Below, piece by piece: positions 22,444 to 33,831 of a stretch of 64,000 nucleotides of DNA. This DNA is from Paulownia fortunei. Taxonomy: Eukaryota; Streptophyta; Magnoliopsida; Lamiales; Paulowniaceae. Where the stretch lies: NCBI GenBank assembly GCA_019321725.1, contig CM033106.1:31050118-31114117 (forward strand), in the 5' to 3' direction. Positions within the stretch are counted from its first letter, which is position 1. Every line of letters begins with the position of its first letter. A program made the translations under genes and the position numbers. The notes under the pieces were generated by a model. That model was given only the letters and a program-made list of their open reading frames with translations. It was not told the DNA's origin and did no database searches.

Positions 22444-24988
22444 ATGCCAGAAAACAAAGCCATGGCAACAACCAGATGTGAACCGCCATCTCTCCACCCC
22501 CAACCCCTGATCATTCATCTACTTCTTCTTCTCTCAGGCCCGCTCCTCAAGATCAACGGCCAGGATTTCACAATAGAAGAAGCGACAATCAAGGACGTAC
22601 AGCGCGCATTCACCGAAAACAAGCTCACCTCCCGCCAACTCGTTGACTACTACTTGAACCGCATCGAAACCCTCAATCCTGTGCTTCGCAGCGTAATCGA
22701 AGTGAATCCTGACGCAGTGGCTCAAGCGGACAGGGCTGATCTTGAGAGGCAGGGAGACAATGGTAGCCGTCCATCTCTACACGGTATTCCGGTGCTCCTC
22801 AAGGACAGTATAGCTACCAACGACAAGCTCAATACTACGGCTGGGTCGTACGCGCTGCTGGGGGCGGTGGTTCCACGCGACGCGGGGGTGGTGGAGCGGC
22901 TGAGGAATGTAGGGGCGGTGATTTTGGGGAAGGCGAGTATGAGTGAGTGGTACCACTTCCGGTCGTGGGGTATTCCCAATGGATGGTGTGCCAGAGTTGG
23001 GCAGGGTGTGGTTAGTCAACTTTCTCCTCTTTTCAAATTATTGGTCTTAATTTTGGTGGATACTTTATCTTGCATTCGTAGTTTTATCTATCACTATCAG
23101 TTAACAGTTTTAAACAACACTTATATTTTCTGTTGAGTTTTGGTATTTCAAAGTAGAGTCGCCTCACTGTAACTCAAGAAACTAATTTGATTCTCTATCT
23201 ACGCACCTTCTGCTTGGCTCTGATTAAATATAAAATGATATAAAAACAATCTTGTTTATATACACAAAATCTGCAGCTTATCGAAAGTTGCAGGATCACA
23301 AGAGAATTGCATTTGAATTTTGAACAAGAATCCTTCCTAGAATAGCCAGGTAGAAGAATGTTAAAGATATATGAGCAATTAAATTCATTAGGATCATTTG
23401 TGTTACATTTGAGTTGGATTATTTAATTTACTTATTAGGATTAGGCTGCAGGTGCCAAGCTCTGGCTATAGCTTTTGCACTAGTCAGGCATTATGGTTGA
23501 GGCCTAATCCATTGTGTCATATAATTTGTTTTCCATTCTTGTGACAAAATACAGAATCCTTACGCGAAAGGTGGAGATCCATGCGGTTCAAGTAGTGGAT
23601 CAGCAATATCAGTAGCAGCAAACATGGTCATGGTGTCGCTAGGGACTGAGACCGATGGATCCCTCATCTGCCCTGGTGATCATAATTCGGTTGTAGCTCT
23701 GAAGCCCACTGTTGGACTCACTAGTCGAGCTGGTGTTATTCCCCTTTCACCTCGGCAGGATACTGTTGGGTAATTACATTTGCAACTGTCCACTTTGGAT
23801 TGTAGAGCATTGTAAAGTTTATGACTTGTATCTTCTTTACTCCCAAAATCTGGATGCTAGATTATGACATTTTTAGTGCTCTTTTTTAGTATGATCATTG
23901 TCATATTGTTTGCGTAATCTGATGAAATTATGAGCTGCCTGGATTGAAACTTATTATAAAGATGAATACAGGCCCATATGCAGAACAGTGTCTGATGCTG
24001 CTTATGTGCTGGATTCAATCGTGGGCTTTGATCCAAGAGACTCTGAAGCAACAAAGGCAGCAGCCAAGTTCATTCCTTTGGGTGGCTATACACAGTTTCT
24101 CAATGAAGATGGGCTCAAGGGAAAGAGATTGGGTGTGGTGAAAAATCCATTCCTGGCCCTTGCAAACGTATCTTCAGGGAGTCCAATTTTTGAGGCCCAT
24201 CTTCAAACATTGAGGTAATTTTAACCTAGCTGAGAGTCTGAGACTAACATATTAAAATTTCTGTTCCATTCAAGCATCAGCTGAGTAACATCTTGGGTGG
24301 TTTTGCATTTCAAGGGAGAAAGGTGCGACCATACTAGATAATTTAGAGATACCCAACGTTGATGTCATCCTGAATCCTTTACTATGTGGTGAGGCATTGG
24401 CTTTGATGGCTGAGTTCAAGCTTACCCTAAACGACTATTTGAAAGAACTAACCGCTTCTCCAGTGAGGTCATTATCTGACATTATAATCTTCAACCAGAA
24501 CAATCCTGATTTGGTTAGTCATTAGTAAATTAATGCTGTTTCATGTTGATTGGTGCTATCATTTAGTTTTTCGCATGAAATGCATATTTTGAACGAGATA
24601 CTGGTTATTGCAGGAAATAAGTCAGGAATTAGGTCAGGACATTCTCATTGCTGCAGACTCAACAAATGGGATTGGAGAGGAAGAGAGACAGGCTGTAGAG
24701 ATGATGGAAAAACTGTCACGGGATGGGTTCGAGAAGATGATGTTGGAGAACGAGTTGGATGCAATGGTGACATTGGGTTCAGATGCATCAACTGTGATGG
24801 CAATTGGAGGGTTTCCAGCAATCACCGTTCCTGCCGGCTATGACTCGGATGGTATGCCATTCGGCATCTGTTTTGGTGGGCTAAAAGGCACAGAACCTAC
24901 TCTGATCGAGATTGCTTATGCCTTTGAACAAGCTACCCTGATCCGAAAGCCCCCTTCTTTCAGATCAATTGATTTTTCTTGTATGTAA
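22444..24988 (+). CDS. Amidase-signature family protein, amidase 1 of the tandem array
   Basis: Amidase-signature hydrolase resembling plant probable amidases (At4g34880 type); substrate unknown. Exons 22444-23010, 23555-23769, 23972-24214, 24315-24513 and 24614-24988 join in frame to give 532 residues. A Leu-rich stretch near residues 22-35 could be a signal peptide or anchor; an alternative start is Met7. The conserved domain begins DFTIEEATIKDVQ. The expected Ser-cisSer-Lys triad is present: Lys120 in LLKDSI, cis-Ser201 in PCGSSSGSA and nucleophile Ser225 in GTETDGS, with the family's 24-residue spacing between the serines. The C-terminal block PFGICFGGLKGTEPTLIEIA is intact. A small oddity is VVALKPT where the paralogues have VVGIKPT or VVGLKPT. 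Appears functional. Confidence 0.9.
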
Positions 24989-25757
24989 TGCATTTGGAAG
25001 TAGTGAAGGCGTGTACGATTTTCCCAATGCATGGATTCTTAAAGGTGCCTCAGAAAATCTTGCAAGAGAGAGGTCTTGTTCCCACGTTGGTTGGACAAGT
25101 AGATGTAATCATTCCTGAAATTTCTAACTGTAATATCTTTTTCACTCAGCTCTAACTCTTCAAGATTTTGGATAAATTAACTTTGCTTGTATTTAGATTC
25201 GGAACTTAGAAGTTTGGACAGATTTCTCGCTCCACCACCCTACTAATACTTTGATTGTAGTTCAAGATTTCAGGTTGAAACTGAAAAAGATAAAGAATAT
25301 TACGATATTATTAATAACATTTTTTTCAAGACTTCTGAAACCTATATGTGGTGTTCTTTTCAGTACTCAGTGCATAAGAACTTCTATCATGTGTAAAAAT
25401 TGGTTGTGTTATGAAGAAAGAAAAAGTTATAATATGAAAAAAAAAATTAAAAATCCTGAAGAATTGATTTTTTTTTATATATCATAATCTTCATTGTGCA
25501 GATATTGTGTATGGATTGTGTAAGTTACACTTTGTGTTACATAAATTTTGAATTGTTTTGCCGGTTAATGAAGAAATTGCCAGAGAGCTTAAGCTTTGAA
25601 CTCACTCAAACATAATTTTTTATTTTAAATTTTATTGAATTGTTCCTAAATTTCTTGCACCATTTAGGAGGTCTCCAATACAATCAAAATCAGTTAGGAG
25701 GTTCCCAACAAACCCAAGTACGAAAATCTAGTACTCCAAAAACTTGCGAAAACCGAC
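24989..25757. other. Intergenic between amidases 1 and 2
   Basis: 3' UTR of amidase 1, then AT-rich DNA. No gene is seen. The 118 bases before the amidase 2 ATG contain no clear TATA box and no upstream signal-peptide coding exon that I could join. Confidence 0.5.
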
Positions 25758-28700
25758 ATGGAAAAGTTGGATTTTACAATAGAAGAAGCCACCATAAAAG
25801 AAATTCAACAGGCTTTTGCGGAAGGCAAACTCACTGCAAGACAGCTAGTTGACTTCTACTTGCACCAGATCGAGACCCTGAATCCGGTGCTTCGCGGAGT
25901 TATAGAGGTGAACCCTGATGCTCGGCAACTAGCAGATGAATCCGACAGGGAGAAGGAGAGAAGTACAAATGGAGGCCGATTGGTGGAGTTGGGTGAGCTG
26001 CACGGTATTCCGGTACTCCTCAAGGACACGATTGGGACCAATGACAAGTTGAACACCACGGCCGGATCGTACGCGCTGCTTGGGTCCAAGGTGGGCCGGG
26101 ATGCTGGGGTGGTGGAGCGGCTGAGGAAGGCTGGAGCCATCATTTTGGGCAAAGCTAGTCTCAGTGAGTGGTATAAGTTTCGTTCTCTGAGTGGAGTTCC
26201 TAATGGCTGGTGCGCTCGGGCCGGACAAGGAGTGGTAAGCATAACAGAAAAACCTTGTAAATGTATTTGTAGCATAGAATAGGAAAAAAAATCTAACAAA
26301 ATAAAGAAAATATTTTCCGTAGTGGTTTACATTTTCAAGATCCAAAAAGTTTCAGTTCATTTGAATTTAGTTTCTGGTGAAGGAATGTAAAAAGGAAAAG
26401 CAATTTCTTTGAAAACTAGACTCGATAGACTTTTTGCTTACAGAGATTGAAGTCCAAGAAAACTGTAGACTTGGGTGAAATAGTGGTGGTTAGAAAGAAC
26501 AATTTCAAAGCTTGAAGATAGGCAATCTGAAACTTGAAAATGGATAATGGATTAGTGCGGTTTTACTGGCTTAATGTTCCTAATGAGTGATGACTGCTCT
26601 GTCGTTTCAATGCTGGTTGTCATTCACTTGGTTTTCACCCATTCTTGTATAATTTGATCTATGTTCCTCTCGTCTAATAGCCAGTATCATTCCTTTCTCA
26701 ACAATTGCAGAATCCATATTTATCCTCAGGAACACCATGCGGATCAAGCAGTGGGTCTGCAATATCAGTAGCGGCAAACATGGTGTCTGTTGCACTGGGG
26801 ACTGAAACTCACAGCTCCATCATCTGCCCTGCAGATCACAACTCTGTTGTGGGACTCAAACCAACTGTAGGCCTCACAAGCCGAGCAGGGGTTATACCAA
26901 TGACACCCCGCTGGGACACAATTGGGTAACTCCTGATGCTTAATCAATAGTTTATCATTAATTAATGAAGTCACTAATATGTTAATGAGTAAGTAGAGAA
27001 GTCAAATGGTTGAGTGAAAATTCTATGCAAAACGTCTCGAACGTGTTTCTTGTGTGCATGTCTCACATAGATGTTTGGGTTGTATAAGACAGTGCACCTC
27101 CTGTGAGAGAAATAGACACACAGTATTAAAATGAGTGTTGCATGGAATTATAGACTGATACACATTTTGTCTGAATGATTGGCAGGCCCATATGCAGGAC
27201 TGTATCGGATGCAGTTTATGTGCTTGATGTGATAGCAGGTTTGGACCCAAGAGATGAAGCAACGAGCAAGTCGGCTAAGTTTATTCCTGAAGGTGGCTAT
27301 AAACAATTTCTTAATGAAGACGGTCTGAAAGGAAAGAGGCTTGGTATTGTCAGACATCCCTTTATGGAAAAAATACACGATACTGCTGAATTTGAAGCAT
27401 TTGAGCTTCATATAGATACATTCAGGTATTAGTGCATCTAACCTCTGAATTTTATTATGTTTCAGTTAATGTAGTATTCATAGAAATCTGATGAGCCATA
27501 AATGGAAAAAGATTGGTAATCCATAAAGTTTATCTAGGTCCTTTTATACCAGAAGTTAGTCCTTTTTTATTTTTATTTTTATTTTTTTAACCAGCAATTT
27601 TCTTTTGGTAATCGAAGGCAAAGAGGTGCACAAGTAATAGACAACTTGAAGATAGATCATGTAGAAACGATTCTGGATCCCAATCATAGTGGTGAAATTT
27701 CTATTATGATGGCTGAGTTCAAGACATCTATAAATGTATACCTGAAAGAGCTGGGTAATTCTCCTGTGCGTTCTTTAGCAGATATTATTGCCTTCAATGA
27801 GAGCAACGCGGAATTGGTATGTATCTCCATTTCTAGTTGTACAATTCATAATTTTACTTACTTTCTCAATTATATACGACCTTGTTTGCATTTTCATGCC
27901 ATTTGGCTTGAATTTAGTCTTTATTGATAGCTTGAACTTAAATCATATCTCTAAATAAACTAAGTCAAGATGAAGAACTAATTCCATTATGTTGATCAAT
28001 CAAGTATAAATTTAGTACTACATTTAGACCAACTTCGATTGTCTAGGTTATGCCGCTCTGTGTATGTTGAATGGGAATCACTTGGACAAAACAATTAAGT
28101 TTAAAGCATTATATTGTTGTCATCTTCTCCTCTAGACAACTAAAAGAGATGTAAAATGAAAATGAAAAAGAGTTCACTTGAGGTATTACTGTAAAACATG
28201 GTCCTCTCTCTTCTGTATTTGTTTCCCCATTGTAGTTCCTAAAGAATATAACCTGGAGAAACACATACAACTGTCTGTATTTAAATTACATCTGATGTTT
28301 GAACTAAATAAACAAAATTTTCAGAAATGGTTTGTTTAATGATCATGGGTGAGTCTGATGAGGAGTATACTCATGATTCATGAAAAGATTTTTACTACTG
28401 GATTGAAAAAATGACCATCTTCCAGTTTTCAAGTTAAACAGCCAAAGTTGGCTTTTACTGTCAGATCAACTTGTGAAGCTAAGTGTAGGGATTATAAAAG
28501 AGTATGCTCTTTTCCAGCCTTTGTGGAAGCAATAACTATAACACCTCTAATGCACTTTCAGGAAAAGCTTACAGAGTATGATCAGCAAACCTTCATAGCG
28601 TCTGACAAGACAGACGGATTAGGAGAGCACGAGAAGGGTATACTGGAAAAGTTGGAAAATCTTTCGTGCAATGGATTCGAGAAATTAATGAAGGAGCATG

Positions 28701-28921
28701 AATTAGATGCAATGGTGACGCCGGGTTCACGTGCTTGTCCCGTGTTTGCAATTGGAGGGTATCCAGCAATAACTGTGCCAGCCGGCTATGAGACTGATGG
28801 GATGCCATTTGGGATCTGTTTTGGAGGATTAAAGGGCAGTGAGCCAAAGCTGATTGAAATTTCATACGCCTTTGAGAGAGCCACAAAGGTTCGGCGGCCG
28901 CCTTCTCTTGGCGGTAGCTAG
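25758..28921 (+). CDS. Amidase-signature family protein, amidase 2, with altered active-site loop
   Basis: Closest to amidase 1. Exons 25758-26234, 26711-26925, 27186-27425, 27618-27816 and 28562-28921 join in frame to give 496 residues. It starts MEKLDFTIEEATIKEIQ, so unlike its three neighbours it has no N-terminal hydrophobic segment and is predicted to be cytosolic, unless an upstream exon was missed. Lys89 (LLKDTI), cis-Ser171 (PCGSSSGSA) and Ser195 are kept. However, the loop before the nucleophile reads GTETHSS rather than GTETDGS: His193 and Ser194 replace Asp and Gly in the segment that forms the oxyanion hole in amidase-signature enzymes. The downstream RWDTIG also differs from RQDTVG. 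The reading frame is open throughout, so specialisation or loss of activity without loss of the protein are both possible. Intron 4 is 745 bases. Confidence 0.88.
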
Positions 28922-29178
28922 GAGGCAGTTAGAGTACTCCTTTTTTCGCTTTAAATTGTTGGATAAAATCAATATTTTCACATTGAAAGGATTTGCCCTG
29001 ACAGGGACCCTTGTTTTCTGTTGTGTTGAACTCAAATGTATTGATTGTTGCATTAGTAATTCTACCAGGGGCTTTGTCCATTGAACTCGTTCAGAAATTC
29101 CTTTTATGTTGTCAAAACCCATTTTCTGATTTTATACGATTTTCAATAAAAATATTCATTTTATCTTTTTATTTTCTC

Positions 29179-29213
<35 letters not shown>

Positions 29214-30808
29214 ATTTATAATTTTAATTTTCTACTTGTCACTTGTCAATTACTGTTCTCATCATTTCCTTCAAATTATATTTACTTAATATATTACACA
29301 CCTATAAATTTTATAAATAGATATTACATTCGAATTAAATATTTAAATTGGATTCCATTACTGCTGTCAAATTCATATAAACATTAAATGGGATTCCACA
29401 AAACCTTTAATTATTAGTACTACGAGGTACTTTACTTAACCAATTATTTAATAGAGAGTACAATTATCACACAATTAAATAACAGTAATTCTTAAGTCCA
29501 TAAATTTCAATTATACCCAAAGGAAAATTATGTTATATATTTTAATTTGTGGTTCAAAGTACATTCATACCCTTTTTCCACCTTGTTTGAGGGACTAAGA
29601 TGACCAACAAATGAATAGAAGGTAAGGTATAGTTGTCATTATGCAATCGGCAGAAATAAAATATATTGGAGGATTCAAACTCTTATATCAGTATAGATAG
29701 ATATAGATATCGAATACATACGGAAGTCTAGAAGGCTAGTGTAGATAGCCAATTAACTAATAGAGAGTACTGTGTAGTTGAAAGACGCAAGGATCCAGAA
29801 TAAATATTATTGACGTAGATATAGATTAATAAATGAACCAATATTCATGAACGAGTCAGAAAATAAATATTAGGGATGAGATATAATTTTTTTTAAATAA
29901 TAGATAAAGAGATATTTTTAATTTTTTTAGAAGGATAATTTTTTAAAATTTTGATATTCTTATATATATAATTTATACTAATTTAAAATTTTTATAAAAT
30001 CGAATAATCTTATATATAATAGTTATACTAATTTAAAATTTTTATAAAGTTGTAGCGTCCGCCATTGCCTGCGCCGCCCAACCCTAATTTCTTCTCGGGT
30101 AACATTAAAAGCATTCTCATGATGAATCAACGATATCAGCTCAAATTCTCTGTTCTAAATTAATATTTTAATTTTAATTTTAATTTTATATTATAAATAA
30201 AAATTAAATATATATTTTTTTAAAAAATATACTATTTATTGTGGATCACATATTCTTAATATTTTGTCGTATTTTGTGGGTTTCCCTTAAAATGGAGCGT
30301 GTAATGGCTTCATCATAAAATTCGAAATTGGCTGTTTTGGCTAGATTTACTCCTTGTTTTTAGTACTTCACTGATGTAAATATCTTAAATCCTCCAACAG
30401 CAAGGTGCATGAACAAAATTCAGAAAGAAACCAGGCTTGCTATAGACAAGTCCATGGCATAATATCAGAAATAGTACTAGTCGGCAGACATGTGGAAATG
30501 GTCACAAACTTCTTGCAATTCTGTTATTTGTCATTTCCCATCATTCATTTAATTTGACTTGGTTATATTAGGATCTTGGAGTTCTTGCTCAATACTTGGA
30601 TACAAACAGTAAATCCAAAATAAAACTTTTCCAAATATTTTGAAAAGTTTTGAAACAAAATTAACTTTTATTATTTCCAAAAATCTCAATCCAAGACATT
30701 TTTTATGGATGGAGATAGTAATACACACACACACACATAAGTTTGTGTTTGCATGGAGAGGATACAGTAAATCACTCTAGCAGCATTCAGTTCAATTCTG
30801 CAATCGCT
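28922..30808. other. Intergenic, AT-rich, with (AT)n microsatellite
   Basis: 3' flank of amidase 2 and upstream region of amidase 3. It holds an (AT)n run at 29182-29209 and a short (CA)n at about 30723-30736, within 90 bases of the amidase 3 start. No gene is recognised. Confidence 0.5.
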
Positions 30809-32902
30809 ATGCCTATGCAAGCTCAATCCTCCTTATCTTTACTTAGTTTTTTCGCCTTCATTTTATTAGGATGGCCGCATTCACACATCAATACATGCGA
30901 CGCACTTTCAATTAGGGAAGCCACAATTCAAGATTTGCAGTCTGCTTTCCAGCAAAACCAACTCACCACAAGGCAACTTGTTGAGTTCTACCTCAATGAA
31001 ATCAAAAGGCTCAACCCCCTTCTTAAAGGGGTCATTGAAGTGAACCCTGATGCACTTTATCTGGCAGACAAGGCCGATCAAGAAAGGAAGGTTAAGCCAC
31101 CTGGTTCATTATCCAGGCTGCATGGTATTCCCATTCTGCTGAAAGATAACATTTCAACCAAGGATAAGCTTAACACTACTGCTGGATCATTTGCATTGCT
31201 GGGATCAGTTGTGCCTCGAGATGCAGGTGTGGTGATGAAGCTGAGGAAAGCGGGAGCTATCATTCTTGGGAAGGCTAGTTTGAGTGAATGGGCTAGCTTT
31301 CGCTCTTTAACTGCCCCGAATGGTTGGAGTGCCAGAGGTGGGCAAGGAAAGGTGAATTTTTATGTGAACATGGTTGTAATTATTCAATAACTACTTGCAA
31401 AAATATTCTCTCACCTACCCCTTTTGTTTATCAATTGCATGATGTTGGTAACAATATCCAAATTTTAGTTTGATGTGCAATATCCAGTGCAGAATCCTTA
31501 TGTTCTGTCGGCTGATCCTTGTGGCTCAAGTAGTGGATCAGCAATATCCGTGGCATCTAACATGGTGGCAGTATCACTGGGGACTGAGACTGATGGTTCG
31601 ATTATATGCCCTTCTGGCTTCAACGCCGTGGTGGGTATCAAACCAACTGTTGGTCTCACAAGTCGAGCTGGGGTAGTTCCAGTTAGTCCAAGGCAGGACA
31701 CCGTAGGGTATGTCTTCTTTGTTTGTAACGTCGTTCTTGTCAGAAAATACTAGAACTAAGGTTTAACATATGCTTGTATTTTACATCCTGAGTAATTTTA
31801 GTCGAAATTACCAATTTGGAAAGCAGTTTGCATATTGCTCAAATTCTTTGATAGCTATTACGCTTCCTCATGAACTTGAGAGATTAACAGAGGGAATTTC
31901 TCCAATGTGCTGGATGAACAGGCCTATCTGCAGGACAGTATCAGATGCCGTTAATGTTCTTGATGCAATTGTTGGTTTTGACTATAATGATGCTCAAGCA
32001 ACCCGAATTGCCTCACAATATATTCCCTACGGTGGTTACACCCAATTTCTGAAAGCAAATGGACTAAAGGGAAAGAGATTGGGCATAGTGAGAGATCCCT
32101 TCTTTATTTTTTCTGATAAACTTGTCGAACGAGCTTTTGAACTACATTTCCAAACATTAAGGTACATGTTATGATCAAGAAGAAAGCTGTAATCTTTCTC
32201 TTATAGTTTTTGCATTTCTAAGTTCATTGAGAATATGACAACTCTCTTCAACTTCAGGCAGAATGGTGCAATCTTGGTCGATAACTTGGAAATAGCCAAT
32301 ATCGACACAATTTTGAACTCCACTTTAAGCGGTGAAGCAACAGCATTGTTAGCTGAATTCAAAATTTCTTTGAATGCTTACATGAAAGAGCTAGTGGCTT
32401 CCTCAGTCAGGTCCTTGGCAGACGTTATAGCCTTCAACCAAAAATTCTCCGATGTGGTATGTTGCCATAGATAATAAGTAAATATTTGGACTTGAATAAT
32501 ATGTTGGATGGTGAATATATGTAGTTTCGTTAAACGATTTTGCAGGAAATGATTAACGAGTTTGGCCAAGAAATCTTTTTGGCTTCTGAAGCCACTAATG
32601 GAATCGGGGATGCAGAAAAGAAAGCAATATGGAACCTAACAAATTTGACAAGAAACGGATTTGAGAAATTGATGACTCAAAACAAGCTGGATGCATTAGT
32701 GACTGCTGGACCTGGTATTGCTCCTGTTCTTGCAATTGGAGGATTTCCAGGCATCACTGTTCCTGCTGCTTATAATAGTAAAGGGGTTCCTGTTGGCATT
32801 TGTTTTGGTGGATTGAAAGGTTTTGAACCTAAACTGATTGAAATTGCTTATGGCTTTGAGCAAGCAACAAAGATTAGGAAAACTCCAACATTCCTACCAT
32901 AA
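30809..32902 (+). CDS. Amidase-signature family protein, amidase 3 of the tandem array
   Basis: Exons 30809-31351, 31493-31707, 31922-32161, 32258-32456 and 32546-32902 join in frame to give 517 residues. The start Met opens a signal peptide (LLSFFAFILLGW near residues 10-21, then a Cys/Ala region); an in-frame ATG at 30743 would place 22 polar residues ahead of it and is less likely. The domain starts LSIREATIQDLQSAF. Triad: Lys112 (LLKDNI), cis-Ser193 (PCGSSSGSA), nucleophile Ser217 (GTETDGS). The C-terminus GFEQATKIRKTPTFLP matches amidase 4, and the two form the second sub-pair of the array. Introns are short (89-214 bases). Predicted to be secreted or endomembrane; substrate unknown. Confidence 0.91.
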
Positions 32903-33831
32903 AACTTTCATGTAATCTTTACTGAGATCTAAGTTTTTGGTTGCTGAAACAGATGTCCTGCATTATAACTGCTTTGTGTATGATGAATTATTATAAGGCC
33001 AAGATCAAATGGCTGAAAATATTGTAGTTTTCTTGGAAATGAAAACACAGCTGAGGAAAAATCTGTATTAAAATTTCTTACAATTTAAACATAGCTCGGG
33101 AAAGAGACAAAAATCTTTGTATAATATGTGCTGTAAAATAAAATGCATCTTACTCTTAAGAATTCAAAATAACTGAACATCATGTGAAAAAGAATTAGAT
33201 CCCATAACCTCCAAGGCTTCACTATTATAATGACTGTAAATCCAGCAGTTCTGTTTTCCTTTTAACGAGAGTTTTGGTTATCGATTTATACGATTCTACT
33301 GAATCAACATTAAATTTGAAAATATTCGCCAATCAGGTTTATTCTATTTCTAGATACCTATTGAGAAGCATATTATAGTATACGCTTCTAGCGGGAATCT
33401 TATGTTCATTCTATATGTTCTCCTTAGTTGATGATAGTAGGTGCAACGCAAATAATCTATGCAGGTTCAACATTTCTCGATCAATGGAATTTAAAAGGAT
33501 TTAATATTCTAAGATTCAACCAATTGCTAGAAACTGACATTTTGCCCCTCAAACTATGAAAATATACACTTTGTCCCTTCTAAATAAGAGTATAAAATTT
33601 ATTTTTCAATTTCACCCCAAATATTTGGAAAAGATTAAAACTTTAAAATGGTCTTTTTAATTTATAGTTGTAGTCGTCTAAATTTAGGTGGAGACTAGCA
33701 GAAAATATCTAGTTGCACTTTTCTAATTCAATAATTGTATTCACACAGGCCTTTTTGCTATCGTAGTGGAGGAAGAAGACTTTTATAGTCGTTCCATCTG
33801 AATTCTGATCCCAGAAACAAGGCAAAAAACG
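32903..33831. other. Intergenic between amidases 3 and 4
   Basis: 3' UTR of amidase 3, then AT-rich DNA. Nothing recognisable apart from the upstream region of amidase 4. Confidence 0.5.

Noticed and set aside
29182..29209. (AT)n run as a possible regulatory or origin element
   Set aside because: An ordinary microsatellite; similar runs occur at 61472-61502.
30743..30808. Upstream in-frame start of amidase 3
   Set aside because: It would place 22 polar residues ahead of a clear signal peptide.
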